Made by a program: the position numbers and the translations under genes. From contig NC_058520.1 of assembly GCF_904849725.1 (NCBI RefSeq), positions 396,255,993-396,319,992 of the forward strand: a DNA stretch of 64,000 nt. Reading direction: 5' to 3'. This document shows positions 44,057-55,095 of this stretch, in pieces (the stretch's first letter is position 1; every line of letters begins with the position of its first letter). Origin of the DNA: Hordeum vulgare subsp. vulgare (taxonomy: Eukaryota > Streptophyta > Magnoliopsida > Poales > Poaceae). The notes under the pieces were generated by a model that was given only the letters and a program-made list of their open reading frames with translations, made no database searches and was not told the DNA's origin.

Positions 44057-45210
44057 AACTTTTATGCCACCGAAAGTCTCTGTTCCGACGGGAGGCCATT
44101 TGAAGCTTCGATCTGACACCCTGGAGGAGGGGGATTGATCATGGAGGGCCTCTTCATCAACCTTGCTGCCCTCACGATGATGTGTGAGTAGGTCACCACA
44201 GACCTACGGGTCCATGATGAGTACCTAGATGGTAATATCTCTCTTTGATCTTCAATACAATGATCATCGTATCTTTGCTTTGATCCATATGATGTAATTC
44301 CTTTTATGCGGTGTGTTTGTTGGGATCCGATGAATTGTCGTTTTATGTTCAGATTATTTATGATAAATATTTGAGTCTCCTCTGAATACTTATATGATTC
44401 TTATGTGCATGATTACAATAGCTTCGTAATTCTCTTCGGTCTATTGAAATAGTTTGGCCAACTAGATCGACATTTCTTCGGTGAGAGGTGCATTGTGGTA
44501 GGTTCAACCTCGCGAATTTCTATATCCCAGTGATAGAAGGGGACAAGATGTGTCTTTGTGTTGCTGCTACTAAGGATAAAACGATGGGGTTTATTCGTAT
44601 TGCTTGAGTTTACTTTGTCTACATCATGTCATTATTCTCCATGCATTACTTTGTTTTACTTAATACTCTACATGCATGTTAGATAGCCGTCGATGAGTGG
44701 AGTAATAGTAGTAGGTGCAAGCTGAAGTTGGCCTATTTGTTTATGGACGTGATGCCTATATACACATGATCATTGCAGTGAATATCGCATAACTATCCGC
44801 TTTTCTGTCAATTGCCCAACAATAATTTGTTTACCCACCGTATGCTATTTTTCATGAGAGATGTCACTAGGGAAAGCTATGGCCCACGGGTCTATTCACA
44901 ACATATTGATAAAACCTTCATTACCTTGTTGTGATTTACTTGTGGTTATTTTATCTTGCTATATACAATTATCTACACACCTCACTTGCTTGGAAATAAT
45001 AAGACAAGAGGAATAACAACCCTCTTGCTCGCGTTGGGTGCAAGTTGTTTGTTCTTTTGTGTGCAGCCGTTGAAGATAGTTGTGGTTGATATTCCTATTG
45101 GTTTGAAAAACTTTGGTTTCATAATTCAGGGAAATACTTACCCACATTGTGTTGCGATAACCCGTTCCTTTTCACAGAGTACCCAACAAAGATCACAAGT
45201 ATTAGGAAGG
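44057..45210 (+). repeat. 5' LTR of Sabrina-like element A, second part
   Basis: Resumes after the CACTA at the base matching 59110 in element B (the ACTTTTATGCC / ACTTTTACGCC join) and runs to just before the PBS. The exact 3' edge of the LTR is uncertain within about 50 bases. Confidence 0.7.
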
Positions 45211-45215
45211 ATTTT

Positions 45216-45233
45216 TGGCGCCGTTGCTGTGGA
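45216..45233 (+). other. Primer binding site (Asp-tRNA type) of element A
   Basis: TGGCGCCGTTGCTGTGGA matches the Asp-tRNA PBS seen at 25018-25035 with two mismatches. Confidence 0.75.
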
Positions 45234-45416
45234 ATTTCATCACCAACTACCAAGTAACTCCACATAAAATTCCAGTCACTAGTTACTCTTTTTATTTTCT
45301 GGTATATTTAGTTTTTCATATAAAAAATAAAAATACAAAAATATTTATATTGACTTGCTTAGTTTGTCACTAGATTGCATCTTCGCTCTCTAGTTTGCTT
45401 GAAAGTTGCTATCTTG

Positions 45417-46284
45417 TCTGAATTTGAGAAAGTTATTGTTGAAAGTGCTAGTGAAGATGGAACTAGTGACTTGGATGAAGCGGGATGAAAATTCATTAAT
45501 CCCACTCATGACCCTCATTTGGATCAAGTCTCTACTACTAACACCCACACAACCCTAAATTCTAAAATTTATCATGTGGGTAGTGGGAACATTATTTGAA
45601 AGAATGTCATCCAAAAATTATTTGAGTATTCGTTAGCTTCCCTTCTCGTTAAAATATCTATACTTGATGAAACACATTTTTATGCGGATGCTATCACTAT
45701 GCTTATTTTGAAAATGGAAAGAAAATCTGTGCATCTCCATCCTATGGTTCGAAAGATATTCTTGGGACTTCCTAGCTTGCATGATCCCGAGGTTAAGGAA
45801 TTTCTGACCACCATCCTTATACATGAATTTGATTTTATTTTTGAGTGAAGGAAATGAAATTGTTATCTTCAAGGGAATAAAATCTAAATGTCCTCCCATA
45901 GAAGCTATCCTCCGTAATAAAGATGCTATGCGTAGGTTGGAATCTAATGACTATCACAGATTTGATATGAATATGAGGAGGAATGTGCTTCCTGTAGAAT
46001 TTACACATTCTTTGTTTCTGCACACTTTTGATAAATTTAATTGGATTGATAGAGGAACAAATGAAGGGTTTAGTGAAGATTGGAAAGAAAATATTATTAG
46101 GGAACCTATTTGTGGTGAAATACATGTCTTATGTGAGGAACCCTTAGATGATAGTGATCTTAGCAATGATTGTATAAATCCCTTTGAGTACTTGAGTGAT
46201 TCAACCAGGCTGGACAATGGTGATTTATCATGTAAAATTTTGAAGGAACTAGATTTGAAAGATATGAAGGGATCCAACACTTGA
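45417..46284 (+). pseudogene. Internal ORF of Sabrina-like element A
   Basis: A frame opens near 45417 (SEFEKVIVESASEDGTSDLD), passes stops near 45486 and 45597, continues through VRKIFLGLPSLHDPEVKEFL, shifts near 45846 and runs to TGA 46282-46284. The part from 45823 has no stop for 153 codons and is rich in Asp/Asn (ECEEPLDDSDLSND-like acidic tail). I do not recognise a domain; a Gag-like role is inferred only from its place after the PBS. Element B has a different protein (protease-like) in the equivalent place. Just after the stop comes GCCTAGCTAGGGGC, shared with B. Confidence 0.45.
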
Positions 46285-48126
46285 AACTATGCAATATGCC
46301 TAGCTAGGGGCATAAAACAATAGCACTTCTTGGGAGGCAACCCAATAGTTATCTTTAATTTTTTTTCATATTATTTAGGTTTTTTGTGTGATAACATGGT
46401 TATTGCGTCGGTAATGATTGTGTTTTTATGTTTTAATTAGTGTTTGTGCCAAGTATAGCCTTTGGGATGATTTGCATGATGAGTAGAATCGTTACGGAGC
46501 AAAAACCGAAACTAAGACATTGAGTGTACAATTTCTCTGATTTTACTGGAATGCCTTTTTAAGCTGAATGTTTTAGACAGTATTTCTACAAAAATTCCTC
46601 AGGTCTTCCTGATTTTTCAGATTTTTTGGGTTGCAAAAGTATATGTTCATTACACATTACTGCAAACTGTTCTGTTTCAGTCAAATTCTGTGTTTGCATG
46701 TTTAGTTTGCTTGTTTTGATGATGCTATGGATTGTATTGGGGGGTATAAGCCATGGAGGAGTTATGATACATTACCCTATGCTAAAATAAAATAAGAAAC
46801 AATTTGTATCAACACCTGAAAGTATTTGATATGTTGCTTACACTAACGGATCTCATGAAGTTTTGAAGAGTTTTATGTGATTGAAGTTTTCAAGTTTTGG
46901 GTATTGTCCCGATGGACAAAGGATTGGGGAGCAGAAAAATCCTAAGCTTGGGGATTCCCAAGGCACCCAAAGGTAATATTCTAGGAAGACTCAAGCTTCT
47001 AAGCTTGGGGATCCCCCGAAAGGCATACCCTCTTTCCCAACCCATCGGTATGTTACTTGGAGTTATATTTTTATTCGTCACATGATATGAGTTTTGCTTG
47101 GAGCGTCGTTTTCTTTTATTTGTTTTTACTTTCAGTATACCACAATCATTGTTTGCAGGACACACCTATTTGGGAGAGAGATCACATCATCACAATTTGT
47201 TAGAATACTCTATCTGCTTTACTTATATCTTTTAAGCTTGACAATTGCTCTAATATTTCACTTATATCTTGTTGATCATGATGGCGTTTAGATATTATAG
47301 AAATATAATGCTCTCATTCTTCACTTATATTTGTTTGAGAGTTGGACAAATAGTGACGGTAATGTGCATGGGTCATAAGACTAGATCAAAAATAAAGAGT
47401 ATCTGATGAATGATGATAAAAACCATCATGTAGCACATATAGAGAAATTGTTGGTTAATGATATTGATGTGGTGATATGAAAAAGGTGTGAGTTAATTAT
47501 TACTAATTCAAATAGGTGTTGATATTAATGTATGTTAAACTTCTTGTTCATCTAAAAAAGTAAAAAGGCACGGTGATGATGTGTGAACATTTCTATTCCT
47601 CGTTGAAAACCTTGTGTTGTTTTGAGTCGGAGCCGTGCGATGGTTAATTCCTACCAACCCTCTCCCTCGGGGCATGCGAGTAGTACTTTGATTTGTGATA
47701 AAACTAATGAAACTTTGCAATAATTATATGAGTTCTTCATGACTAATGTGACACCGGACATACACACTCTCACCTCCTCATATTTGCAAACCTCTTCGGT
47801 ACCGTGCATCGTACATTCTCACATTGAGGACGGGTGAAACTTTCATCGGTGCATCCAAACCCCACGACATGACATGTTGCACATAAATCTTTTTATATCC
47901 TCCTCAAAAAATCCACCATATCTACCTATCATGGCATTTCCATATCCATTTCGAGATATATTGCCATGCAAATGCCATCGTCACTTCACATGACTAGTTC
48001 GTTCATCATCATAATGCTTTGCACGATCATATAGAGATGACACGGTATTTATGGAAAAGACACCATTAATCATGTTTGATACATGTCACGCTAGATCTTT
48101 GCACATCATGATACACTATGAGAGGC
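46285..48126 (+). other. Untranslated 3' region of element A before the hAT
   Basis: AT-rich, no gene. It holds the block near 46300-46350 (TAGGGGCATAAAACAATAGC, TTGGGAGGCAACCCAA) and two CTAAGCTTGGGGAT boxes (about 46943 and 46999), all shared in order with 61630-62320 in element B. Confidence 0.6.
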
Positions 48127-49530
48127 TAGGGATGGCAATTTTGTTCATGGATTAGGATATCCGCGCATACCCGACCTGGTTGGGCAAGGGTATGGAGCGC
48201 ATTACTGCCCATGGATTCATGGATTTGGATACCCGCGTATAGGCAGGTTGGGCACGGTTATGATTTCTTCTCCATGGATATCCAGTGGACACCCGTATAA
48301 TAGATAGGGCCATGTGACAGTGACACTAGGCTAAACAAATGTCCAACCCAAGTCGTTTACGGTCAGAAAAAGGTCAAAACCCGACCCATGTTCCCTAATC
48401 CCTGCAACCTAATTATTAAACCTAATTTAATCCATATACCTTGCGTCAACCCACATCTATTCATCCCCAATCCTCTCGAGACAGGTCGTGATCCTACCTC
48501 AGTCCCTCCCCAGTCCCCATCGCGGCGGCGGCGAGCGCCACAATCGTCGCCCCCACATATCACTCGCTGTCCACCTCATACTAGTGACCGGCGACATGCG
48601 ACCAACATCGGCGACCGGACTCGGCGACCAACCTCGATGTCAGGCATCGGCGGCCAACACATCGGCGACAAGCAGACAAGAACAAACCAAGGTCACTGAC
48701 TCCACGCGACCAATCTCACTACCTCGGCAACCAGCATCGGGGATGGCCTCGATGACCGGTAGGCCCATCCCACTCCCTCTCTGGCTCTATCCTTCCCCAA
48801 TGGATGACCAATCTCACTCCCTCTCACTACCTCAGCAACCATCATCGACAACGGACTCGGCGACCGTCATGCCCCGTCCCACTTCCTCTCTCCTTCCCCA
48901 ATTAGCGACCAATCTCATCTTGAGCAAACTGCTTTTTGTTTCTCGAACAGGAGTCAACCTTCAATGGAAGGGGGCAAGAGCAGCAATGGCTTCAACCATG
49001 TGAAGGGCAAGGGAGGTATTATTAACATTCCACCGAGGAGTCTGCGTGGTCGGTAACCAGCAGTTGAGTCGCCGTGCACCGGCGAGCAATAGGGTGTCGA
49101 CGACAGCACCAGCATCACTAAAAATGGTTATTGCTATAGTGTTTAAAACTCAGTGCTCTCCTTGATTGTGATCTACAGTATGAGAGATTCTATAAAAGTA
49201 GTATAAATTGTGTTATGTTGCATTTATAGAATTTACTTTCTTATTAAATTTTGTCATGACCTAGCTTAATTATTAGTATTTCTTCTAGAACTAGAAACAA
49301 TTCACTCACATCACTTTTGTACTTATTAATTTTTTCATAGACTAGCTTTATTATCACCATCTTTTCTATAATTGGAAACAATGTACTGACCATTACTATG
49401 CAGAATTTACATTTCTTATTAAAAGATTCATTGACTAGCTTTATTGTCATGAAGGACCTTTATCTGTAATGTATTTTTGCATGTTGAACATGAAACGATG
49501 CCCCTTGCTACTTGGTTAAACTGAAATTCG
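48127..49530 (+). other. hAT 5' region
   Basis: Holds the left terminal region, an irregular CGGCGACC-rich repeat stretch (about 48590-48690) and AT-rich sequence. No gene is supported; the ORFs here are short and low-complexity. Confidence 0.5.
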
Positions 49531-50500
49531 ATGGCATCTTGCATTCTTTTGTCAGCTCCCTCAAAAAGTGGTGCCCCTACAGCGGATGTCTCGGGCGTGG
49601 CTGGAGCTGTCGTGGTCGCAAGTTCAACTCCACAAGAGGGTACCAGTACAGTAGTGGAGCAGCCAAAACTGACCAGTTCTAGAAGAAAATGTACATTAGA
49701 TGTATGGAATGATTTTAAGATAGAACTTATCAATGGGAACTGGCAAGCAATATGCAACTGGTGTCACAAGCCATATGTTGCAGAATCAACCTCTGGTACG
49801 TCACACTTAAGAACTCATCGTAATAATTGTTCAGCTCGGCTTGCACTAGTGGGTCCACAACAAAGCAAATTAAAGTTGTCAAAATGTGGGGATGGGAAAG
49901 TAAATTTGGAGACCTATATTTTTTATCAAGAACTTGCTAGAAAGGAACTTGCATTGATGATATGTGTGCATGAGTACCCTTTGTCTATTGTTGATTATTC
50001 TGGATTCTGAAAGTTTTGTGGTACTATGCAACCAATGTTCAAGGTGGTGTCCAGAAATACCATTAGGCAGGACACTATAAATATGTTTAATGTCCAAAAT
50101 AATAGCACGGTGAAGTACTTCTCAAAGTTTGAGAACCGAGTGGCCATCATAACAGATTTGTGGACGGCTAGCCATCAAAACAGGGGCTATATGGTTGTAA
50201 ATACACATTACATTGATGCTTCTTGGAACCTAAAGAGTTTATTAATGAGGTAACGATGTATCTATCTAAATAATTTTTATTCTGAAATAGATGTATTGAT
50301 TATTGTTACTCTGAACCTAAATATTTCATAAATATCATTACATAGGTTTGTTTATGTTCCATGTCCACACAATGCTGAAGTTATATGTGAAGCACTACAT
50401 GCATGTCTTGTTGAATGACACCTCGAGAAGAAGGTATCCACGGTGACCTTGGACAATTGTACATCAAATGACAAGGCTATGGAAAATCTGTGAATTTGTA
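49531..50500 (+). pseudogene. hAT transposase, N-terminal part with BED zinc finger
   Basis: The frame from ATG 49531 has an Ala/Ser/Thr-rich start, then a zf-BED domain: VWNDFKIELINGNWQAICNWC, about 49708-49770, with CxxC (CNWC) and HLRTHRNNC supplying the other ligands near 49805-49830. A hAT-type segment follows (ARKELALMICVHEYPLSIVDY), a TGA at 50008-50010, then AIITDLWTASHQNRGYMVV. A 96-base intron (50250-50345, GTAACG...CATAG) is clear: removal joins SLLMR to FVYVPCPH in phase. The frame fades after about 50490 (VTLDNCTSND), and the C-terminal dimerisation region is absent. The protein resembles Ac/Tip100 and RICESLEEPER-type transposases. Confidence 0.8.
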
Positions 50501-51425
50501 TCCTCTTCCTTTGTGCTATGCATAAATTAACTTTTTTGTTTGGTCTTTGCATTAGGTGATATCAACTTTGCTCTACAAGCAGTCCAATATGTTCTTGAGG
50601 ATGAAGAAGAAATAATGGTAACTACTTGTTGTCATCTCAATTTATGGTTTATACGTTTAAATAACAAGTGATGTGTGCAGTGCACTAGTTGCTTCAGATG
50701 CATACTTGTGAATGTGCGGTTGATGGTTGGACTTTGATTAGATGCCACGTTTTCATCCTTCATGCATGCGCATTCAAAAGTAACTTGTTTATTTTAATTC
50801 TTTTTTTTATGCGAGGATGAAAATGAGTCCATCATTATTGAAGACTAATTTGGAGCCAAGTGTGCTCATGTGGACATGCGTCTGGGTCTCCAGTTACTAG
50901 TGCACTTACTGTTGCAAGTGCATTTGACTTTTGAAATATGTCTCGTGCTTTATTTATGCAACTCCGGTTATGATGTTTAATAAGATCTTACAACTTTGGT
51001 TGTGATGTAATAAGATTTTAGGGCAGGAGTTCTACTGTGAGACTATTTGAGTTGTCATTGTGTTGACTACTTCAATTTTTTTATGTAATAAGATTTAAGA
51101 CAAGTTTTTTACTATCAGCCTACTTGAGTTGTCATTGTATGTGTGGACAATGTTTGAACAGTGTACTTACTGCCTACTTATGCGTGTAGCTTATGTTGTC
51201 ATTTGCGAATGAAAGATGATGAGTTAATTTTTTTCTTTGGGAAGGTGTCATGCTATATTTTATTCCCATGGAGCTCCATGGATATATGGGTATCCAATGG
51301 GTTTGGGCATGTGAACAACTTGTGCCCATAGATACTTTGGTTGAAGGGTAGAATATAGGAAGATGGTCATGGGTTGGATATGGACTAGCTCCACCCACAC
51401 CAAACCCGACCCATTGCCATCCCTG
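50501..51425 (+). other. hAT 3' region
   Basis: A short further piece of the transposase may lie at 50560-50620 (FALQAVQYVLEDEEEIM). The rest is AT-rich, with the terminal region at 51270-51425. No other gene seen. Confidence 0.5.
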
Positions 51426-51433
51426 CCAGAGGC

Positions 51434-53316
51434 ATTCATTCAAAGTCATATCGTGTCCTATCAGTTTTCATATTGAGTTGTAAGTAAATAAAAGTGTCAT
51501 GATCATCATTATTAGAGCATTGTCTCAGTGAGGAAATAAAAATGGGGGAGGCCAAATGAGCCCACTATAATAAAAAAATGAGAGAAAAAGAGAGAAGGGA
51601 CTTTGCTACTATCCTTACCACACTTGTGCCTCAAAGTGGAACCTTGTTCTTCATATAGAGAGTCTCATGTTCTTTCATTCATATGCTAGTGGGGTTCACT
51701 TTCCATAAACTTGGCTTGTATATTTTGATGACGGGCTTCCTCAAATGCCCGAGGTCTTCATGAGCAAGCAAGTTGGATGCACATCCCACTTAGCTTCAGT
51801 GGATCTTTCATACACTTATAGCTCTTGTGCATCATTTGCATGGCACTCCCTATTCCTCGCATGATATCTACCGACGGGCATCTCCATAGATCATTGGTAC
51901 GCCTAGTTGATGTGAGACTATCTTCTCCACTTTCACCCCTTCTGAAACCTGCCACCATATTCTATTCCACCTTTACGATATGTACAATGGTTCACGCTCA
52001 TGTATTGAGTGAAGAATAAAAAGTTGATGCATATTGAAAAAGTATGATCCAATTGCGTGACTTGGACACCGTTGTGCTTGACATTTGTATTAATGTGGTG
52101 AAGATGGAGCCATACCTTGCTAATATAATAAAGATGGATGGGGGTAAAACAATCTTTGAGGATCGTATACTTTCAAAGATTAATGTTTTGCTGCCTATAC
52201 CTATGAAAGCACAATTGCTCCCTAGGGTGGTTTTGATAATTGATCACAACATATCCATCATTGGACTAATATGTTTATCCAAGTATATTTCAGAAAAGTT
52301 CAAAATGTGCATTGGCTAAAGGCTTATGTGGAGATGCCCCTTGATGCAAGAAAGGAATAAGATTGGCTCAAGCTTCAACCTAGAAGACTCTTCATTTTAT
52401 ATTTGTGAGAAATCACTTTTGAGTCCATAGGAAAGCCAATACTATTCAAAATGAGTGAGGTATTAAAATGAACTGGTTGCTCAAGTGCTCAAAGTTAGCC
52501 ACCAAAAATACTCAATCCTTTTCCAACATAATCTTTCCGTCCAAAGCCTCACACTTAAAATCGGTGCCATCAACTTTCCGATTTCGGCACTACCGATTTT
52601 TATCTTAGACAAAACCCTAGCCATAGCCACCAAATCGGTACAACCAAAAATGTAATAGTGCTACCGAGTTTAGGTGACCAACTTTCTGTTGCCTTGGTGC
52701 ACAAAATCAGAATTTTCGAGTTTGGGTATCGTTGTCATCGAGTTGTGTCATCTGACCGTTATCCACCTTTTCGGTGCCGTCGATTCCACCGAGATTCAAA
52801 TGTTGCTGCCTTTAGTGCAAATCGGTACCATCGAGTTGATGACTCCGGTGTCACCAAGTTGGCCACTTTAGGTGTGACGGTTGAATTTTGGCTGCTGCCT
52901 ATATATACCCATCCACACATCTCTCATTCGTGCGAGAAATACTCAGAACACACACTTCATTACCAGATCCATTTTTTTGAGAGAGAGACACGTAATCATG
53001 TGTTGAGACCAACATATTCTAGTCCAATCATTGGAAACTTGATCTCTAGCCTCCGCAAACTACTTTCCACCAAATCAGTATCTCCTACCCATGCCTATTC
53101 TGTGAGAGAGTGATTTTGTGTTGAGGAGACTATCTTTAGAAGCACAAGATCAAGGAGTTCATCGTTCTACCACATCTATTACCTTTTGGAAGGTGGTGCC
53201 TCCTAGATTGGATAGGTGTTACTTGGGAGCCTCCTACTTCGTCTTGTGGAGTTGAACCAAGATGTTTGTAAGGGCAAGGAGATCGCCTAGTTCGTGAAGA
53301 TCTACCGTAAGTGAGG
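51434..53316 (+). other. Element A, 3' non-coding region up to the second BARE-type copia
   Basis: 51434-51960 is collinear with 63440-64000 of element B (GAGTTGTAAGTAAATAAAAGTG, TTAGAGCATTGTC). 52500-52900 repeats short ACCGA/TCGGT words. 53100-53316 (GGGCAAGGAGATCGCC) looks like a common Triticeae retroelement piece that I cannot assign. No gene is supported. Confidence 0.45.
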
Positions 53317-55095
53317 TGTTGGGGAACGTTGCATCGGAAACAAAACAATTCCTACGCTCACCAAGATCAATCTAGGAGATGCACATCTACGAGAGCGGGA
53401 GTGCATCTACATACCCTTGTAGATCGCTAAGCGGAAGTGTATATAAAGCGGTTGATGTAGTCGAACGTCTTCGTGATCCAAAATCGCAATCTGTCCCGTG
53501 ATCCCATCACGATCCGTCCTGATCTAGTGCCGAACGGACGTCACCTCCGCGTTCAGCACACGCACAGATCAATGACGTTCTCTACCTCCGTGATACAGCA
53601 AGCGAGGATAGGAAGGTTGATAAGTTCTCCGGCAGCCCCGATGGGGTGGCGATGGTGGAGGTGTTGCTGTCCTGGCATGGCTAGGCCTAGCGCTACCGAA
53701 ACCGCGAACGGAGGAGAAAATGATCTAGGGAGAGAGAGGGGCGCCAAGGGCTTCATGTGTCCTCTTGGGGCGCCCCTCCCCTCTATATATAGGTGGAGGG
53801 GTGTTGGAAACAACCCCTCCAAGCCCTAGGGCGCATCCAAGGGGGAAGGAGGTGGAATCCTAGTCCCCTTCCTTCCCTTCCATACAAAGGTGGACATTCC
53901 ACCTTTCCTAAGTGCATGGGCCTTGAGGGACTTGTGCGCTTGGCCCAATAAGGCCACAATGTCTCCCCTAAGCCCATACAAACCCTTGGGACGTGGTAGA
54001 ACACTTGGTGAACTTCCGGACTCCTCTAGAAGTTTCCGGAACCTTCTAGAAGCTTCCCGATACTATACCGGAAAAACCCGAAACTTTTTCGATAGCTAAA
54101 ATATGACTTCACATATATAAATATTTACATCCGGACCATTCCGGAGCTCCTCGTGATGTCCGGGATCTCATCTGGGACTCCGAACAACATTTGGTTACCA
54201 TCGCACATAACTCACTAGTACCAAATTGTCACTGAACCTTAAGTGTGCAGATCCTGTCGGTTCGAGAACTATGCATACATGACCGAGACACTCTCCAACC
54301 AATAACCAATAGCGGGACCTGGATGTCCATATTGTCTCCTACATATTCTACAAATATCTTTATCGGTCGAACCACGATGTCAAGGATTCAATCAATCCCG
54401 TATGTATTCCCTTTGTCCATCGGTATTTTACTTGCCCGAGATTCGATCGTAGGTATCTCCATACCTAGTTCAATCTCGTTACCGGCAAGCCTCTTTATTC
54501 ATTCCCTAATACAAGATCCCGTGAATAACTCCTTGGTCACATTGCTTGCAAGCTCATTGTGATGTTGTATTACCGAGTGGGACCTAGAGATACCTCTTCG
54601 CTATACGGAATGAGAAATCCGAGTATCGATTCATGCCAACCCAAAAGACACCTTCAGAGATACCTGTAGAGCACGTTTATAGTCACCTAGTTATGTTGTA
54701 ACGTTTGATACACACAAGGCACTCCTTCGGTGCCCGGAAGTTGCATGATCTCAGGTCATAGAAACAAATACTTGACATGAATAAAAAGTAGCAATAAACT
54801 GACATGATCACATGCTATGTTCATAGTTTGGGTCTTTTCCATCACATCATTCTCCTAATGATGTGATCCCGTTATCAAATGATAACTCATGTTTAAGGTC
54901 AGGAAACCTTGACCATCTTTGATCAACGAGCTAGTCCTTTAGAGGCTCACTAGGGAAAGTGTGTTGTCTATATACCCACACATGTATTCGAGTTTCCAAT
55001 CAATACAATTATAGCATGGATAATAAACGATTATGATGAACAAGGAATTATAATGATAACTAATTTATTATTGCCTCTAGGGCATATTTCCATGA
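53317..55095 (-). repeat. 3' LTR of the second BARE-type copia
   Basis: The + strand runs TGTTGGGGAACG to GGCATATTTCCATGA, the reverse of the BARE-type LTR at 28016-29872 but about 80 bases shorter and clearly diverged. The terminal AACA has decayed to ATGA. Confidence 0.9.

Larger units (their letters stand above)
48127..51425 (+). mobile_element. hAT transposon with BED-finger transposase remnant
   Basis: Ends TAGGGATGGCAAT and, inverted, CAGGGATGGCAAT match at 12 of 13 bases. Eight-base flanks are TGAGAGGC (48119-48126) and CCAGAGGC (51426-51433), sharing AGAGGC, as expected of an aged hAT duplication. The right end extends with GGGTCGGGTTTGG-type sequence. The transposase gene inside is truncated, so the element is not autonomous. 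Confidence 0.85.
33790..53316 (+). mobile_element. Sabrina-like gypsy element A, split by CACTA and hAT, 3' LTR not in window
   Basis: The left edge TGATACG at 33790 cuts the FAR1-type gene. The 5' LTR is 33790-34198 plus 44057 to about 45210. The PBS, a broken ORF, the motif GCCTAGCTAGGGGC (near 46300) and repeated AAGCTTGGGGAT boxes follow in the same order as element B (58691 onward). No RT or integrase is visible, as expected for a non-autonomous Sabrina-type element. The right end is not visible: sequence is cut at 53316 by the second BARE-type copia. The internal part after the hAT (51434 on) is collinear with 63480-64000 in element B. Confidence 0.7.

Noticed and set aside
48488..49003. 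171-aa + strand ORF in the hAT 5' region
   Set aside because: Low-complexity Ser/Pro/Arg sequence over a CGGCGACC repeat, with no motif; not supported as a gene.
52658..53113. 151-aa + strand ORF in the tail of element A
   Set aside because: No recognisable domain, overlapping short words of ACCGA/TCGGT repeats, and no counterpart found; likely chance.
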